DNA of 64,000 nt from an uncultured Bacteroidales bacterium. Lineage in GTDB: Bacteria > Bacteroidota > Bacteroidia > Bacteroidales > F082. A model generated the notes under the pieces. It did not search any database and was not told the origin of the DNA. It saw only the letters and a program-made list of their open reading frames with translations. Position numbers and translations under genes: made by a program. This document shows positions 31,695 to 40,156 of this stretch, piece by piece; the first letter of the stretch is position 1; each line of letters starts with the position of its first letter. The stretch lies in contig CAMYXP010000008.1 in NCBI GenBank assembly GCA_947303085.1, positions 1-64,000 on the forward strand. The letters run 5' to 3'.

Positions 31695-33900
31695 ACTCCA
31701 AAGTGCCGCCGTCAACAATCTGTTGATGCGTCAGCTTATAGTCTTTTATAGCTTTCCCGTTCAGTTTCACGCTCTTCACATGGATGCGCTCAGGCGTCTT
31801 GTTCTTCGCCGTGATGACGAAGTCGTTGCCATTTTCGAGATGCAAGGTAGCCTTGGTGAACAGCGGTGTCCCGATGACGTATTCGGCCGAGCCTGCGTGG
31901 AACGGATAGAATCCGAGACTCGAGAAGATGTACCATGCCGACATCTGTCCGCAGTCGTCGTTGCCGGCGTAGCCGCATGGCGTGGCACGGTAAAACTCGC
32001 TCCTCACCTGCTCCACCAGCTCCTGAGTCCTCTCAGGTTTGCCTGCGAAGTTATACAGATAAACGGTATGATGACTAGGCTCGTTGCCGTGCGCGTACTG
32101 CCCGATGAAGCCGCTGGCGTTGCCGTCGACATCGCCCGAAGTGGCGGTCAGACTGAAGTTCTCGTCCAATTTCTTCAAAAATGCCTTCTTGCTTCCAAAG
32201 AGGTCAATCAAACCTTGCGGATCCTGCGGCACGAACCACATGTATTGCCAGGCGTTGCCCTCCACAAAGCACGGCTGCTCGTAGCTTAGCGGGTCGAAGC
32301 CCTCGAGCCAGTTGCCGTTCTCGTCTTTCGGGCGGAAGAAGCCGGTCTCAGGGTCGAACAGGTTCTTATAGAACATGCTGCGGCGGTAGAAACGCTCGTA
32401 GTCTTCTGTCTTGCCGAGTTTCTTGGCTATCAATGCGACGCAGGCATCGTCGAAAGCCTGCTCCATGGTGATGCTCACGCTCTCATCTTGCAGAGTCTGC
32501 GGCATATAGCCGTATTTCTCCCAAATCTCAAACGGCGAATTGTAATGACTGCGCGTGCTGCTCTCCACCATAGCCTGATAAGCCTCCTCCACATCGATGC
32601 CTGGAATCTCAGCCATAATGGCATCGGCCAAAACAGGGATGGCGTGGTTGCCAATCATGCAATAGTTGTCCTGTCCCCAGAGATCCCAAATAGGCAAGTA
32701 TCCGTATGTCTTATGATGGATAATCATATCATTGACAAACTGGGCGGCGTTTGTAGGGTCGATGAGTGTATATAGCGGATGTGCCGCGCGGAAGGTGTCC
32801 CACAAGCTGAACGTGCTGTGGTAGGTCTGCCCTTCCGGCATCTGCTTGATTTCGAAATTGGTGTCCATATATCGTCCGTCGACGTCGCTCATGGTGTTAG
32901 GCTGCATCAAAACATGATAAAGTCCTGTGTAGAATATGATTTTCTGCTCGTCGGTGCCTTCCACGTCGATGCGGCTCAGCTCTTTCTGCCACACGTCATG
33001 CGCGTTCTGCACATATTCGTCGAAATTCCAGCTCTGAGCCTCGGCAAGCATGTTCTTGCGGGCGCCTTCATTGTCGACTGGCGAGATTGCCACCTTCACC
33101 ACAAGTTCCTGATTATCATTATCAAAGCTAAAAGCTGCACGAGGCGTGCGACCGTTCACCACATCGCTGTTGCCCACGTTGAGACCGCCGTTCATCAGGA
33201 GATGTTTGGCGATAGGCTTCGAAAACTCGGCACGGAAATAAATCTTACGCAGCTTAGCCCATCCGCACACCACACGGTAGCCCTCCACAGTGTAGTCGTC
33301 AACGATTCTTATCTGTCCTTGAATGATATCATAAAAACGTCGTCCCGAGTAATAGGCGTCCTTACGGTAAACTCCACGGTCCATATCGAGAACCACAGTC
33401 TGCGGCTTCCCTTTAGGGAAAGTGTATTTTGTGATGCCGGTTCTTACCGTCGACGAAACCTCGACATTCACTGCGCTTTCCTGCAGAAACACCTGATAAT
33501 AACCTGGTCTTGCCGACTCATTTTCATGGCTGTAGTGCTGACCGAAATCGGCGTTTTTCAGCTGCTCGGGCGTCACCTCGGCCGAAACAGGCATAAGGCT
33601 CACGTCGATGAGATCGGTGCAGCCCGTTCCACTGAGGTGTGTGTGCGTGAAGCCGTAGATCACGTCTTTGTTATAGTCGTAACCCGAGCAAGGATCCCAT
33701 GTCACCATCAGCTCGGTCTCCGGACTCAGCTGCACCATGCCCTGCGGCATAGTGGCGCCAGGAAAAGTGCTTCCGCTCAGCGCGCCGGTCTCGTCGGTCT
33801 GCGTCCCGATGAAAGGATTAACATATTTTGTGTAGTCTTGTGCCTGAACATTCAGGAAAAGCGGCAGCAATAGTGCCAGAAGTGTTGTTAACTTTTTCAT
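31681..33900 (-). CDS. Secreted GH92 alpha-mannosidase
   Basis: 739 residues from the ATG at 33900. An ATG seven codons upstream overlaps the promoter and is rejected. After a signal peptide the GH92 domains follow: YVNPFIGTQ at the mature N-terminus, LSGTGCTDLIDVSLMP, TFSLWDTFRAAHPLYTLI, VEGNAWQYMWFVPQDP, and GNDDCGQMSAWYIFSSLGFY with catalytic acidic residues. It is a calcium-dependent exo-acting alpha-mannosidase of high-mannose N-glycans. The signal lacks a lipobox, so it is likely periplasmic. Confidence 0.93.
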   Translation of the reverse strand: MKKLTTLLALLLPLFLNVQAQDYTKYVNPFIGTQTDETGALSGSTFPGATMPQGMVQLSPETELMVTWDPCSGYDYNKDVIYGFTHTHLSGTGCTDLIDVSLMPVSAEVTPEQLKNADFGQHYSHENESARPGYYQVFLQESAVNVEVSSTVRTGITKYTFPKGKPQTVVLDMDRGVYRKDAYYSGRRFYDIIQGQIRIVDDYTVEGYRVVCGWAKLRKIYFRAEFSKPIAKHLLMNGGLNVGNSDVVNGRTPRAAFSFDNDNQELVVKVAISPVDNEGARKNMLAEAQSWNFDEYVQNAHDVWQKELSRIDVEGTDEQKIIFYTGLYHVLMQPNTMSDVDGRYMDTNFEIKQMPEGQTYHSTFSLWDTFRAAHPLYTLIDPTNAAQFVNDMIIHHKTYGYLPIWDLWGQDNYCMIGNHAIPVLADAIMAEIPGIDVEEAYQAMVESSTRSHYNSPFEIWEKYGYMPQTLQDESVSITMEQAFDDACVALIAKKLGKTEDYERFYRRSMFYKNLFDPETGFFRPKDENGNWLEGFDPLSYEQPCFVEGNAWQYMWFVPQDPQGLIDLFGSKKAFLKKLDENFSLTATSGDVDGNASGFIGQYAHGNEPSHHTVYLYNFAGKPERTQELVEQVRSEFYRATPCGYAGNDDCGQMSAWYIFSSLGFYPFHAGSAEYVIGTPLFTKATLHLENGNDFVITAKNKTPERIHVKSVKLNGKAIKDYKLTHQQIVDGGTLEFILK

Positions 33901-33920
33901 TTTTTCATTTTTTTCGACCA

Positions 33921-33928
33921 CAAAGATA
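33921..33928 (-). promoter_or_regulatory. Promoter -7 element for GH92 gene
   Basis: TATCTTTG on the minus strand, 20 bases before the ATG at 33900. Confidence 0.6.
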
Positions 33929-34065
33929 ATGAAAAAAGATATATCGTGATAAATTTAATAAAAAATCTTTCTTTAGTAAATCATTGTATATCAGTACATT
34001 ACGAAAAATATTAAAAATTTTTTAAAAATATTTCAAATTTTTATGGTTTATATTATAAACTTGTT

Positions 34066-34073
34066 TATCTTTG
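34066..34073 (+). promoter_or_regulatory. Promoter -7 element for the membrane protein/regulator pair
   Basis: TATCTTTG within a very AT-rich 226-bp gap. It leaves a leader of about 70 bases before the ATG at 34148. Confidence 0.6.
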
Positions 34074-34147
34074 CAGCGTCGTTTAGGACATAAAGTGCAC
34101 TTAGTATTAATTAAAAAAGGTAAAATTAACAATTTAAAATTTAAACT

Positions 34148-34732
34148 ATGGAAAACAACATTGAAAACAAAGAAATGACGGCTCAGCAGAGCCTCGGAAT
34201 CATCACCGAGATGATGAACAACAGTCGCCGCGCTATCCTTCAGAACAGCGGTAAACACTTTATCCTTTGGGGCGTACTCCTTATGGTTATGTCGCTGGTG
34301 ATTTATGAATTGATTCACGTTACGAGAGACCCGATTTGGAATATGTTATGGTTTGCGATGCCGCTTATCGGCTTCCCTATGGCACATTTTATCGGCAAAA
34401 ACAAGGTTGAAGTCCCGCAAAGCGTCATCAGCAAACAGCTTCACGGCATCTGGCTCGCCTATTGCGTCTTCGCGGTCGTGATCAGCTCCGTTTTTATGTT
34501 CATAGCGCCGCAGTGCCTGACACTCATAATAATTCTGGTGTTTGGCTTCGCTGAATGCATTTCTGGCATCTCGTTGAAAAACTGGGCAATGATAGTCGGC
34601 GGTTTCATTATCGGAGTCGGCGGTGCCATTGCGGCCATTGTTCTTCGTTCGGAAGCCCAGCTGCTTTTGTTCACACTGTGCGGACTGATTCTTCTGGTGT
34701 CTGGCTTGATTGTCAAATCTCAAAACAAATAG
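34148..34732 (+). CDS. Polytopic membrane protein paired with a transcriptional regulator
   Basis: 194 residues. A soluble N-terminus (TAQQSLGIITEMMNNSRRAI) is followed by about six helices from residue 37 to 190. Proteins of this form are common directly upstream of small winged-helix regulators in Bacteroidota, and here the regulator starts two bases after the stop. The membrane protein may sense a signal or be the regulated target. No enzyme motif is visible. Confidence 0.75.
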   Translation: MENNIENKEMTAQQSLGIITEMMNNSRRAILQNSGKHFILWGVLLMVMSLVIYELIHVTRDPIWNMLWFAMPLIGFPMAHFIGKNKVEVPQSVISKQLHGIWLAYCVFAVVISSVFMFIAPQCLTLIIILVFGFAECISGISLKNWAMIVGGFIIGVGGAIAAIVLRSEAQLLLFTLCGLILLVSGLIVKSQNK

Positions 34733-34734
34733 CC

Positions 34735-35016
34735 ATGTTTCCGAAACTTGACCCCATTCTTCATTCCGAGCTGAGGCTGGCTGTGATGTCAATCCTGGCC
34801 GGTGTCGACAGTGCCGAGTTCAGCTACATCAAGAAGCAAACAGGCGCCACGTCGGGCAACCTCAGCGTGCAGATCGACAAGCTCAGCGCGGCAGGTTACA
34901 TCTCTGTCGAGAAAGGCTTCAAGGGGAAGATGCCTTGCACCACCTGCAAAATCACGCAATCCGGACTCACGGCTTTCGAAAACTACGTCAACTCACTGAA
35001 AGAGTATCTCATTTAA
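34735..35016 (+). CDS. Winged-helix transcriptional regulator (HTH_34/MarR-like)
   Basis: 93 residues from MFPKLDPILHSELRLAVMSIL. The winged helix has the recognition-helix region YIKKQTGATSGNLSVQIDKL and wing YISVEKGFKGKMPCTTCKIT, with two cysteines (CTTC) that could sense redox or metal. The short stand-alone wHTH form is typical of regulators acting with an adjacent membrane protein. Start chosen for spacing (two bases after the previous stop). A strong terminator follows. Confidence 0.88.
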   Translation: MFPKLDPILHSELRLAVMSILAGVDSAEFSYIKKQTGATSGNLSVQIDKLSAAGYISVEKGFKGKMPCTTCKITQSGLTAFENYVNSLKEYLI

Positions 35017-35028
35017 AACTTAATACAC

Positions 35029-35062
35029 AAAAAAGGCTCTTAGAATTCTAAGAGCCTTTTTT
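35029..35062. terminator. Bidirectional intrinsic terminator
   Basis: Perfect 34-bp palindrome: AAAAAAGGCTCTTAGAA and its complement, with T tracts on both sides. It separates the regulator gene from the convergent DUF2795 gene. Confidence 0.93.
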
Positions 35063-35088
35063 ACATTGACAATCAATGACTTATCCCA

Positions 35089-35310
35089 CTAGTACTCATC
35101 TTCGTGGAAAAAGAAGTCATCTTTTGTAGGATAATCCGGCCAGAGGTCCTCGATACGTTCGTAAACATCGCCCTCATCCTCAATCTCCTGAAGATTCTCG
35201 ATAACTTCCTGCGGTGCGCCTGTTCTCATTGCCCACTCAAGAAGCTCGTCTCTCGTTGCCGGCCATGGAGCATCCTCCATTTTCGATGCTAATTCCAACG
35301 TCCAATACAT
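35089..35310 (-). CDS. DUF2795 family protein
   Basis: 73 residues, very acidic. MYWTLELASKMEDAPWPATRDELLEW, GAPQEVIENLQEIED and the end DYPTKDDFFFHEDEY are strongly conserved in Bacteroidota members. Cytoplasmic, function unknown. Confidence 0.87.
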   Translation of the reverse strand: MYWTLELASKMEDAPWPATRDELLEWAMRTGAPQEVIENLQEIEDEGDVYERIEDLWPDYPTKDDFFFHEDEY

Positions 35311-35336
35311 ATTGTTTGCTTTTTTATTTTGGGGTG

Positions 35337-35344
35337 CAAAAATA
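35337..35344 (-). promoter_or_regulatory. Promoter -7 element for DUF2795 gene
   Basis: TATTTTTG on the minus strand, 26 bases before the ATG at 35310. Confidence 0.5.
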
Positions 35345-35385
35345 CTACAATTTTTTATTTTGTCAAGTAAAATTTTAAAAAATTT

Positions 35386-35919
35386 TTACTGCCCCGGTTG
35401 CCACTTGTTATCACCCTCCGAAAACACTCGCGACATCACGAAAAACATGTCGGAAAGTCGGTTCAAGTATCTCATTATCACCGGATTAACCTCATGCTGA
35501 CGGCTCATGCGAACCACTGCGCGCTCAGCCCTCCGGCATACCGTGCGGCACACATGGCACTTCGACGCCAGCAGGTTGCCTCCCGGGATGATGAGGCTGT
35601 TCAACGGTTTGAGCGTCTCGTTCATCTCATCGATGAATTTTTCTATGCCTTCCACGTCGGCCTCTTCCATCTGCGGCAGCTGTTTGCGCAACTCGCTGGT
35701 CTCGTCGGTGGCAAGCAGACACTCAGCCACCAGCAATCGCTCCTGTATACGTTTGAAAATGTCGTTGTATCGCTCGGTCGAGTCCATCAGCACCGCGATA
35801 AAAGCGCTCAGCTCGTCCAAGGTGCCGTAAGCCTCCAAACGCAGGTCGTCCTTACCCACTCGAGTGCCGTTAACCAGCGATGTAGTGCCTTTGTCGCCTG
35901 TCTTCGTGTAAACTTTCAT
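35386..35919 (-). CDS. Cob(I)alamin adenosyltransferase, PduO type
   Basis: 177 residues. YTKTGDKGTTSLVNGTRVGK is the ATP-binding N-terminal motif and YGTLDELSAFIAVL follows. The C-terminal helix carries CRTVCRRAERAVV and NPVIMRYLNRLSDMFFVMSR, both typical. It makes adenosylcobalamin from cob(I)alamin in the cytoplasm. Its ATG overlaps the stop of the truncated methyltransferase gene upstream. Confidence 0.95.
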   Translation of the reverse strand: MKVYTKTGDKGTTSLVNGTRVGKDDLRLEAYGTLDELSAFIAVLMDSTERYNDIFKRIQERLLVAECLLATDETSELRKQLPQMEEADVEGIEKFIDEMNETLKPLNSLIIPGGNLLASKCHVCRTVCRRAERAVVRMSRQHEVNPVIMRYLNRLSDMFFVMSRVFSEGDNKWQPGQ

Positions 35920-36290
35920 ACCTTTAATATATAGTGTTCTTTTTTTATCCTATTCATAACAAAAATCATGCCAAAACGCCAACAGTCGATGCTCAGCCGC
36001 ACCTTCCCATCATCTTTCAGCCTTTCCCAATCCGCCTCATTCTGCTTGTTGCGATGAATGTCCTTCACAATCATCACGGTGTCGTTGTCTTTGAAAATCA
36101 ATGGATTATCGTTAACAAACACTTTTAAATTCTTATCCAATTCCTCATAAAAAACGCTGTCATTCCGAGCGCAGCGAGGAATCCCGTAAGATTTTTCGAG
36201 TACCTTCTCATACAAATCAAACACCAACGGTGAATGCAGATGGTATTTGCCCTGCGCCTTCCTTCGATATTTCAAATAACTGATAATCAT
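35916..36290 (-). pseudogene. Internally deleted methyltransferase with repeat B at the junction
   Basis: The 124-residue frame keeps two ends of a Bacteroidota class I methyltransferase family as I recall it. The N-terminus is YLKYRRKAQGKYHLHSPLVFDLY. The C-terminus has MIVKDIHRNKQNEADWERL and KVRLSIDCWRFGMIFV. The central SAM-binding core is missing. Between them lies SYGIPRCARNDS, which is the translation of a family B repeat (36159-36185). It is still in frame and coupled to the cobalamin adenosyltransferase gene. An ATG further upstream (36317) lies in a hairpin repeat and is rejected. Unlikely to be a working methyltransferase. Confidence 0.65.
36159..36185. repeat. Repeat family B, coding copy in the methyltransferase remnant
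   Basis: GTCATTCCGAGCGCAGCGAGG followed by AATCCC. Translated on the minus strand it gives GIPRCARNDS, part of the open frame. Confidence 0.85.
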
Positions 36291-36302
36291 TGATTTTAAA
36301 AC

Positions 36303-36330
36303 GTAGAGACGCGCCATGGCACGTCTCTAC
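36303..36330. repeat. Hairpin repeat GTAGAGACG, near-perfect palindrome
   Basis: GTAGAGACGCGCCATGGC followed by ACGTCTCTAC. Palindromic except for one pair, in the leader of the methyltransferase remnant. Confidence 0.8.
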
Positions 36331-36337
36331 CGATTTT

Positions 36338-36370
36338 GTCATTCCGAGTCCCGATGGGACGAGGAATCTC
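36338..36370. repeat. Repeat family B, intergenic copy
   Basis: GTCATTCCGAG, a TCCCGATGGGA hairpin, then GAGGAATCTC. It ends just before the stop of the T9SS adhesin gene. Confidence 0.8.
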
Positions 36371-36371
36371 A

Positions 36372-37997
36372 TTATTTCTTAACGAATTTTACCACAGCGT
36401 CGTTCATTCTCACGAAATAAACACCGCTCTGGAGTTCTGCCACGTTGATTGTGTTCTCGCCTTCAACAGCGTTCACGCTCATCACCATGCGGCCTGCCAT
36501 GTCCATAATCTGGATCTCGCAAGCGCTCTCAGCAACGACGTTGATGCTGTTTGATGCCGGGTTCGGGTAGAGACCGAATGTTGTAGCCTCGTTCTCCACG
36601 ACTGCGTCATAGCCTGTGAAGACTTTCAAATCAGAGATTTCCCAATCTGATGCCGCATCGTTGGTGCTCAGATATTGGAAAGCTACCAACACATTCGGCA
36701 TACCTGTTGTGTTGTAGCCATGTGTTGTTGTTACCCAATTATAATTACCATCTGACCATGAGAAGTCGTTGGTGATTTCTTGGATGACAAACTCCATTGG
36801 ATCGCTGGCGCCGTCGAAACCATTCAAAAGATAAACTCTGATATGTTCACCATCGAATTTATAAGCGTTCTTGAATGTGATAGTGATGTCATTGTAAGCG
36901 CCGTTTGCAAAGACGTCAGGGCTAATCAACCAGTCTTCATTTGCATGTGATGCGCCGCTTGCATAACCGTTCATATCAGCATAAGCGTTGCCATTGTATG
37001 TCTTTGTTGTCCATGTCTGCTCACCTGCGATATCAAACACTGTGAACTGTCCGAGACCGTTTGCGAAGTCTGATGCGAAGAGGCACTGGATGTCCTGTGT
37101 TGTGACAGCTGTTGTTGGGAATGTACCGTCGGTCTTGTAGTCGATGTTCTCGCCGCTATTGGTGTATGGGAAAATAGCGAATGTCCATGTTGTGTTGGCT
37201 GTGAGATTGTCGAAATAAACCGATGTGCTTGTCTTGTTGTATGCCACATGACCGTCTGCCGGGTCGGTGTCGTCTTCAACCGGTGTGCCGTCGACTGGAG
37301 GAACGATAGTGCCGTCGCTCGAACCGATAACCACATAACCTCTTGGAAGCTGTGCGCCTGTTGAGGCTGTCCATGTGAGGTTCACTCTGGTGATGTCCAA
37401 AGTAGCGTTGAAATCTGTAGGATAGTTGCTTGGTTCAGGATTGATGACAGGCTCGCCACCTTCTTTGAAGATGTAAACCAAACCTGTAACATTTGATGAT
37501 GATTTGTAGCAGCCGAACAGTGTGCTTGTCACGTTGTAACGCATGATGTTCTGCTCAGCGTCGGTGTTTGATGTTGGGATGAAGCCGTCGCCGTCCATCG
37601 AGAGATTCCACTCGGCTTTTGCATCCAACTCGGCCTGTGTCTTGAGGTAGTTGCCGCCACCCGGAGCGCAGAGGTAACCGTTGTTCAACGCATCGAAGAA
37701 TGTCCAAGCGCCATTGTTTTGTCCAATGGTGATTTCAAATGGCTCAGTCTGGCTTGATGCCGATGTTGCAACAGTTGTTGTGATTGTGCCACCGTTGTCA
37801 GCGATTTCGATAGCATGACGGTTGTTGGTTTTCTGGTACGACATCACATAAGCTGTGCCATTGTCGTCATAACCGACAAGAATAACTTTATCACCGGCGC
37901 TCAAATCAGATGCCGATGTAATCATGGTGTAGGTGTTCTGTGCCATTGCACCGAATCCCATTAGCATAATAGCTAAAAATAGTAAAGTTTTTTTCAT
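36372..37997 (-). CDS. T9SS-secreted cleaved-adhesin-like surface protein
   Basis: 541 residues. Signal peptide 1-19; N-terminal beta domain (about 20-175); fibronectin type III-like region (about 195-300, DFNATLDITRVNLTWTAS). A cleaved-adhesin/choice-of-anchor-J domain follows (about 305-460), with DWLISPDVFANGAYNDITI and DWEISDLKVF. The T9SS sorting domain is FGLYPNPASNSINVV to VKFVKK. These jelly-roll modules occur in gingipain haemagglutinin regions and bind host ligands or glycans. No enzymatic motif. Monocistronic. Confidence 0.85.
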   Translation of the reverse strand: MKKTLLFLAIMLMGFGAMAQNTYTMITSASDLSAGDKVILVGYDDNGTAYVMSYQKTNNRHAIEIADNGGTITTTVATSASSQTEPFEITIGQNNGAWTFFDALNNGYLCAPGGGNYLKTQAELDAKAEWNLSMDGDGFIPTSNTDAEQNIMRYNVTSTLFGCYKSSSNVTGLVYIFKEGGEPVINPEPSNYPTDFNATLDITRVNLTWTASTGAQLPRGYVVIGSSDGTIVPPVDGTPVEDDTDPADGHVAYNKTSTSVYFDNLTANTTWTFAIFPYTNSGENIDYKTDGTFPTTAVTTQDIQCLFASDFANGLGQFTVFDIAGEQTWTTKTYNGNAYADMNGYASGASHANEDWLISPDVFANGAYNDITITFKNAYKFDGEHIRVYLLNGFDGASDPMEFVIQEITNDFSWSDGNYNWVTTTHGYNTTGMPNVLVAFQYLSTNDAASDWEISDLKVFTGYDAVVENEATTFGLYPNPASNSINVVAESACEIQIMDMAGRMVMSVNAVEGENTINVAELQSGVYFVRMNDAVVKFVKK

Positions 37998-38065
37998 GAT
38001 TTTAAAATTTTAATGTTTAACCTTATTTCTTTAAAAACTCTTCAATAAACAATAACCTATAACCA

Positions 38066-38302
38066 TTACAGTTTTTCCACTGATTTAATCTCGGGAATCA
38101 CGCTTTTCATCGTCTTCTCGATTCCGTTTTTCAACGTCTGCGAACTATGGGGGCAGTTGGCGCAATGACCTGTCAGAGTCACCCACACCGTCATGTCGTC
38201 GTCCAGACGCACAAACTCAACGCCGCCGCCGTCGGCCTTCAGATAAGGCTCGATCTGCGTAAGCACGTTCTTTACTTTTCTAATTATCGCTTCTTTTTCC
38301 AT
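38066..38302 (-). CDS. NifU-like iron-sulfur scaffold domain protein
   Basis: 78 residues, a stand-alone NifU C-terminal domain. The cluster-binding CxxC is in TGHCANCPHSSQTL, preceded by PYLKADGGGVEFV. It carries nascent [4Fe-4S] clusters. It starts two bases after the Mrp gene, which is the expected partner. Confidence 0.93.
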   Translation of the reverse strand: MEKEAIIRKVKNVLTQIEPYLKADGGGVEFVRLDDDMTVWVTLTGHCANCPHSSQTLKNGIEKTMKSVIPEIKSVEKL

Positions 38303-38304
38303 TT

Positions 38305-39327
38305 TTAAACCAATTCAATAACTTTTCTTGCCACTTTTTCGAATGCTGCCGTCACCGGACCGAAGTTGCCGAAGGTGTAAGGCGTGCCTTTGTCGCCCGA
38401 ACTTGCAATGTTTTCATCCATCGGGATGGCGCCGAGGAACGGTATGCCGAGCTCTTCGGCGAATTCTTTGCCGTGACCTTGTCCGAAGATGTAATATTTC
38501 TTTTCAGGCATGTCGCTTGGTGTGAAATATGCCATATTTTCGACCAAACCCAAAATCGGGATGCTCACGCCTTTGTGTTTGAACATGTTAGCAGCACGGC
38601 GCACATCGGCGAATGCCACCTTCTGAGGTGTAGTCACGATGATAGAGCCTGATACTTTGAAGTTCTGCGCCAAGCAGAGCTGGATGTCGCCTGTTCCCGG
38701 AGGCATATCGACGACCAAGAAGTCGATCTCGCCCCAGTCGGTCTCGGTCATGAGCTGTGTGAGAGCGCTTGTCGCCATAGGTCCGCGCCAGATGAGAGGC
38801 TGACTCGGGTCGACCATCATGCCGATGCTCATCAGCTTGATGCCGTATTTCTGCAGCGGCACCATGTATGTCTTGCCGTCTTTGTCGTAGCACTCAGGCT
38901 GCTCGCCTTCTGTTCCGAACATAATAGGCACCGACGGACCGTAGATGTCAGCGTCGAGCATGCCCACCTTGAAGCCCTGCACTGCGAGCGCCACAGCGAG
39001 GTTCACCGCCACTGTCGACTTACCCACGCCGCCTTTGCCCGATGCCACCGCGATGATATGTTTCACCTTCGAAAGCATAGTCACAGGCGCCGTCGGGATG
39101 ATGTCGACGTCAATATCTCCAAAATTATCGTTCAAAATCTTCTTGGCGTTCTCAATCACAAACTTGTTTTTCTCGTCATCCACATCGTCGAGAACCAATT
39201 TGAAACGCACTAAATTTTCACCCACATCGATGTCCTTAACCATCTCAGCATCAACGATGTTACTTCCCTTCGGGAAATAAACCACGTCTTTCAAAACTTC
39301 CAAAACTTTCTGTTTCGCCGGAATCAT
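38305..39327 (-). CDS. mrp: Mrp/ApbC family iron-sulfur carrier ATPase
   Basis: 340 residues. N-terminal DUF59/MIP18 domain (about 1-90), then a deviant Walker A ASGKGGVGKSTVAVNLA (about 112-128), DADIYGPSVP and VDMPPGTGD. It transfers iron-sulfur clusters to apo-proteins in the cytoplasm. The family's usual C-terminal CxxC is not evident. Forms an operon with the NifU-domain gene. Confidence 0.93.
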   Translation of the reverse strand: MIPAKQKVLEVLKDVVYFPKGSNIVDAEMVKDIDVGENLVRFKLVLDDVDDEKNKFVIENAKKILNDNFGDIDVDIIPTAPVTMLSKVKHIIAVASGKGGVGKSTVAVNLAVALAVQGFKVGMLDADIYGPSVPIMFGTEGEQPECYDKDGKTYMVPLQKYGIKLMSIGMMVDPSQPLIWRGPMATSALTQLMTETDWGEIDFLVVDMPPGTGDIQLCLAQNFKVSGSIIVTTPQKVAFADVRRAANMFKHKGVSIPILGLVENMAYFTPSDMPEKKYYIFGQGHGKEFAEELGIPFLGAIPMDENIASSGDKGTPYTFGNFGPVTAAFEKVARKVIELV

Positions 39328-39357
39328 TTCTAATTTTTTTTATATTAAACAAGACTA

Positions 39358-39365
39358 CAAAGATA
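39358..39365 (-). promoter_or_regulatory. Promoter -7 element for the mrp operon
   Basis: TATCTTTG on the minus strand, 30 bases before the ATG at 39327. Confidence 0.6.
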
Positions 39366-39373
39366 CAAATTTT

Positions 39374-40156
39374 TTAAATGTGCAACAAAAACTTTTCGGT
39401 TTCGCGCATAAAACCCGCCGGGTCATCCACATGAATCCAATGCCCTGATTTTTCTAATGTAACCAACTGATAATCAGTAAATTGCAATTTAATCTGTTCA
39501 ATATATTTCTCCAAAATGTAATCCGACTGACCGCCACGGATAAACAAGGTCGGGCCATTGTAAACACCTTGATTTTCAAGACCTTTACCAATCTCGGTGA
39601 TGTTTTTGTAAATCGACTTCAGATAAGGCTTCCAACGGAATCCGTGTTCGTGGCTAAACGACAGGTTTTTCAGCAAAAAGAGCAGAATTCGTTTCTCGAA
39701 ATTATATTTCGCCAGCTGATCCTCAACGTCGGCGCGGCGTTTCACGTGTTTAAGGTCGACCTTCCCCATAGCGTCGATGAAGCCTACATGCTCCAGCGGA
39801 TGGTCGAACTTGCGCGGACTTATGTCCAAAACCTCCAGACGCTCAACGAGTTGCGGGTTTTCAAACGCCAACATCATCGCGATTTTGCCGCCCATGCTGT
39901 GTCCGATGACGTAACATTTCTTAATATGCTCATACTCAAGCACTTTCTTCACGTCGCGAGCCATCACCTTGTAGTTGAAAGCCTCATAACGCGGCGACTG
40001 CCCATGGTTGCGCATGTCGGGAACAATGACATAAAACCCCAGCTCGGCAAAGCGTTTGCCGAAATAATCCCAGTTATCGGAAAGACCCAGCACGCCATGC
40101 AACACCACTATCGGCTTGTTCTTAGGATCACCGTATTTTCTATAAAACAGCAGCAT
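39374..40156 (-). CDS. Alpha/beta hydrolase (YbfF-like)
   Basis: 260 residues. The oxyanion region VVLHGVLGLSDNWDY, nucleophile elbow GHSMGGKIA (Ser near 97) and C-terminal His in SGHWIHVDDP define the fold. Cytoplasmic esterase or lipase-like; substrate unknown. Its start overlaps the stop of the SIMPL gene in a three-gene operon with dtd. Confidence 0.88.
   Translation of the reverse strand: MLLFYRKYGDPKNKPIVVLHGVLGLSDNWDYFGKRFAELGFYVIVPDMRNHGQSPRYEAFNYKVMARDVKKVLEYEHIKKCYVIGHSMGGKIAMMLAFENPQLVERLEVLDISPRKFDHPLEHVGFIDAMGKVDLKHVKRRADVEDQLAKYNFEKRILLFLLKNLSFSHEHGFRWKPYLKSIYKNITEIGKGLENQGVYNGPTLFIRGGQSDYILEKYIEQIKLQFTDYQLVTLEKSGHWIHVDDPAGFMRETEKFLLHI

Noticed and set aside
32779-33873. Open frame of about 360 codons antisense to the GH92 gene
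   Set aside because: Shadow frame; the GH92 frame carries the family motifs and the promoter.
34555-34734. Upstream start at 34555 for the winged-helix regulator
   Set aside because: Those codons lie inside the membrane-protein gene and read as unrelated residues. The ATG at 34735 gives the normal family N-terminus.
36291-36317. Start at 36317 for the methyltransferase remnant
   Set aside because: The first codons are the GTAGAGACG hairpin repeat; the family-like sequence begins at the ATG at 36290.
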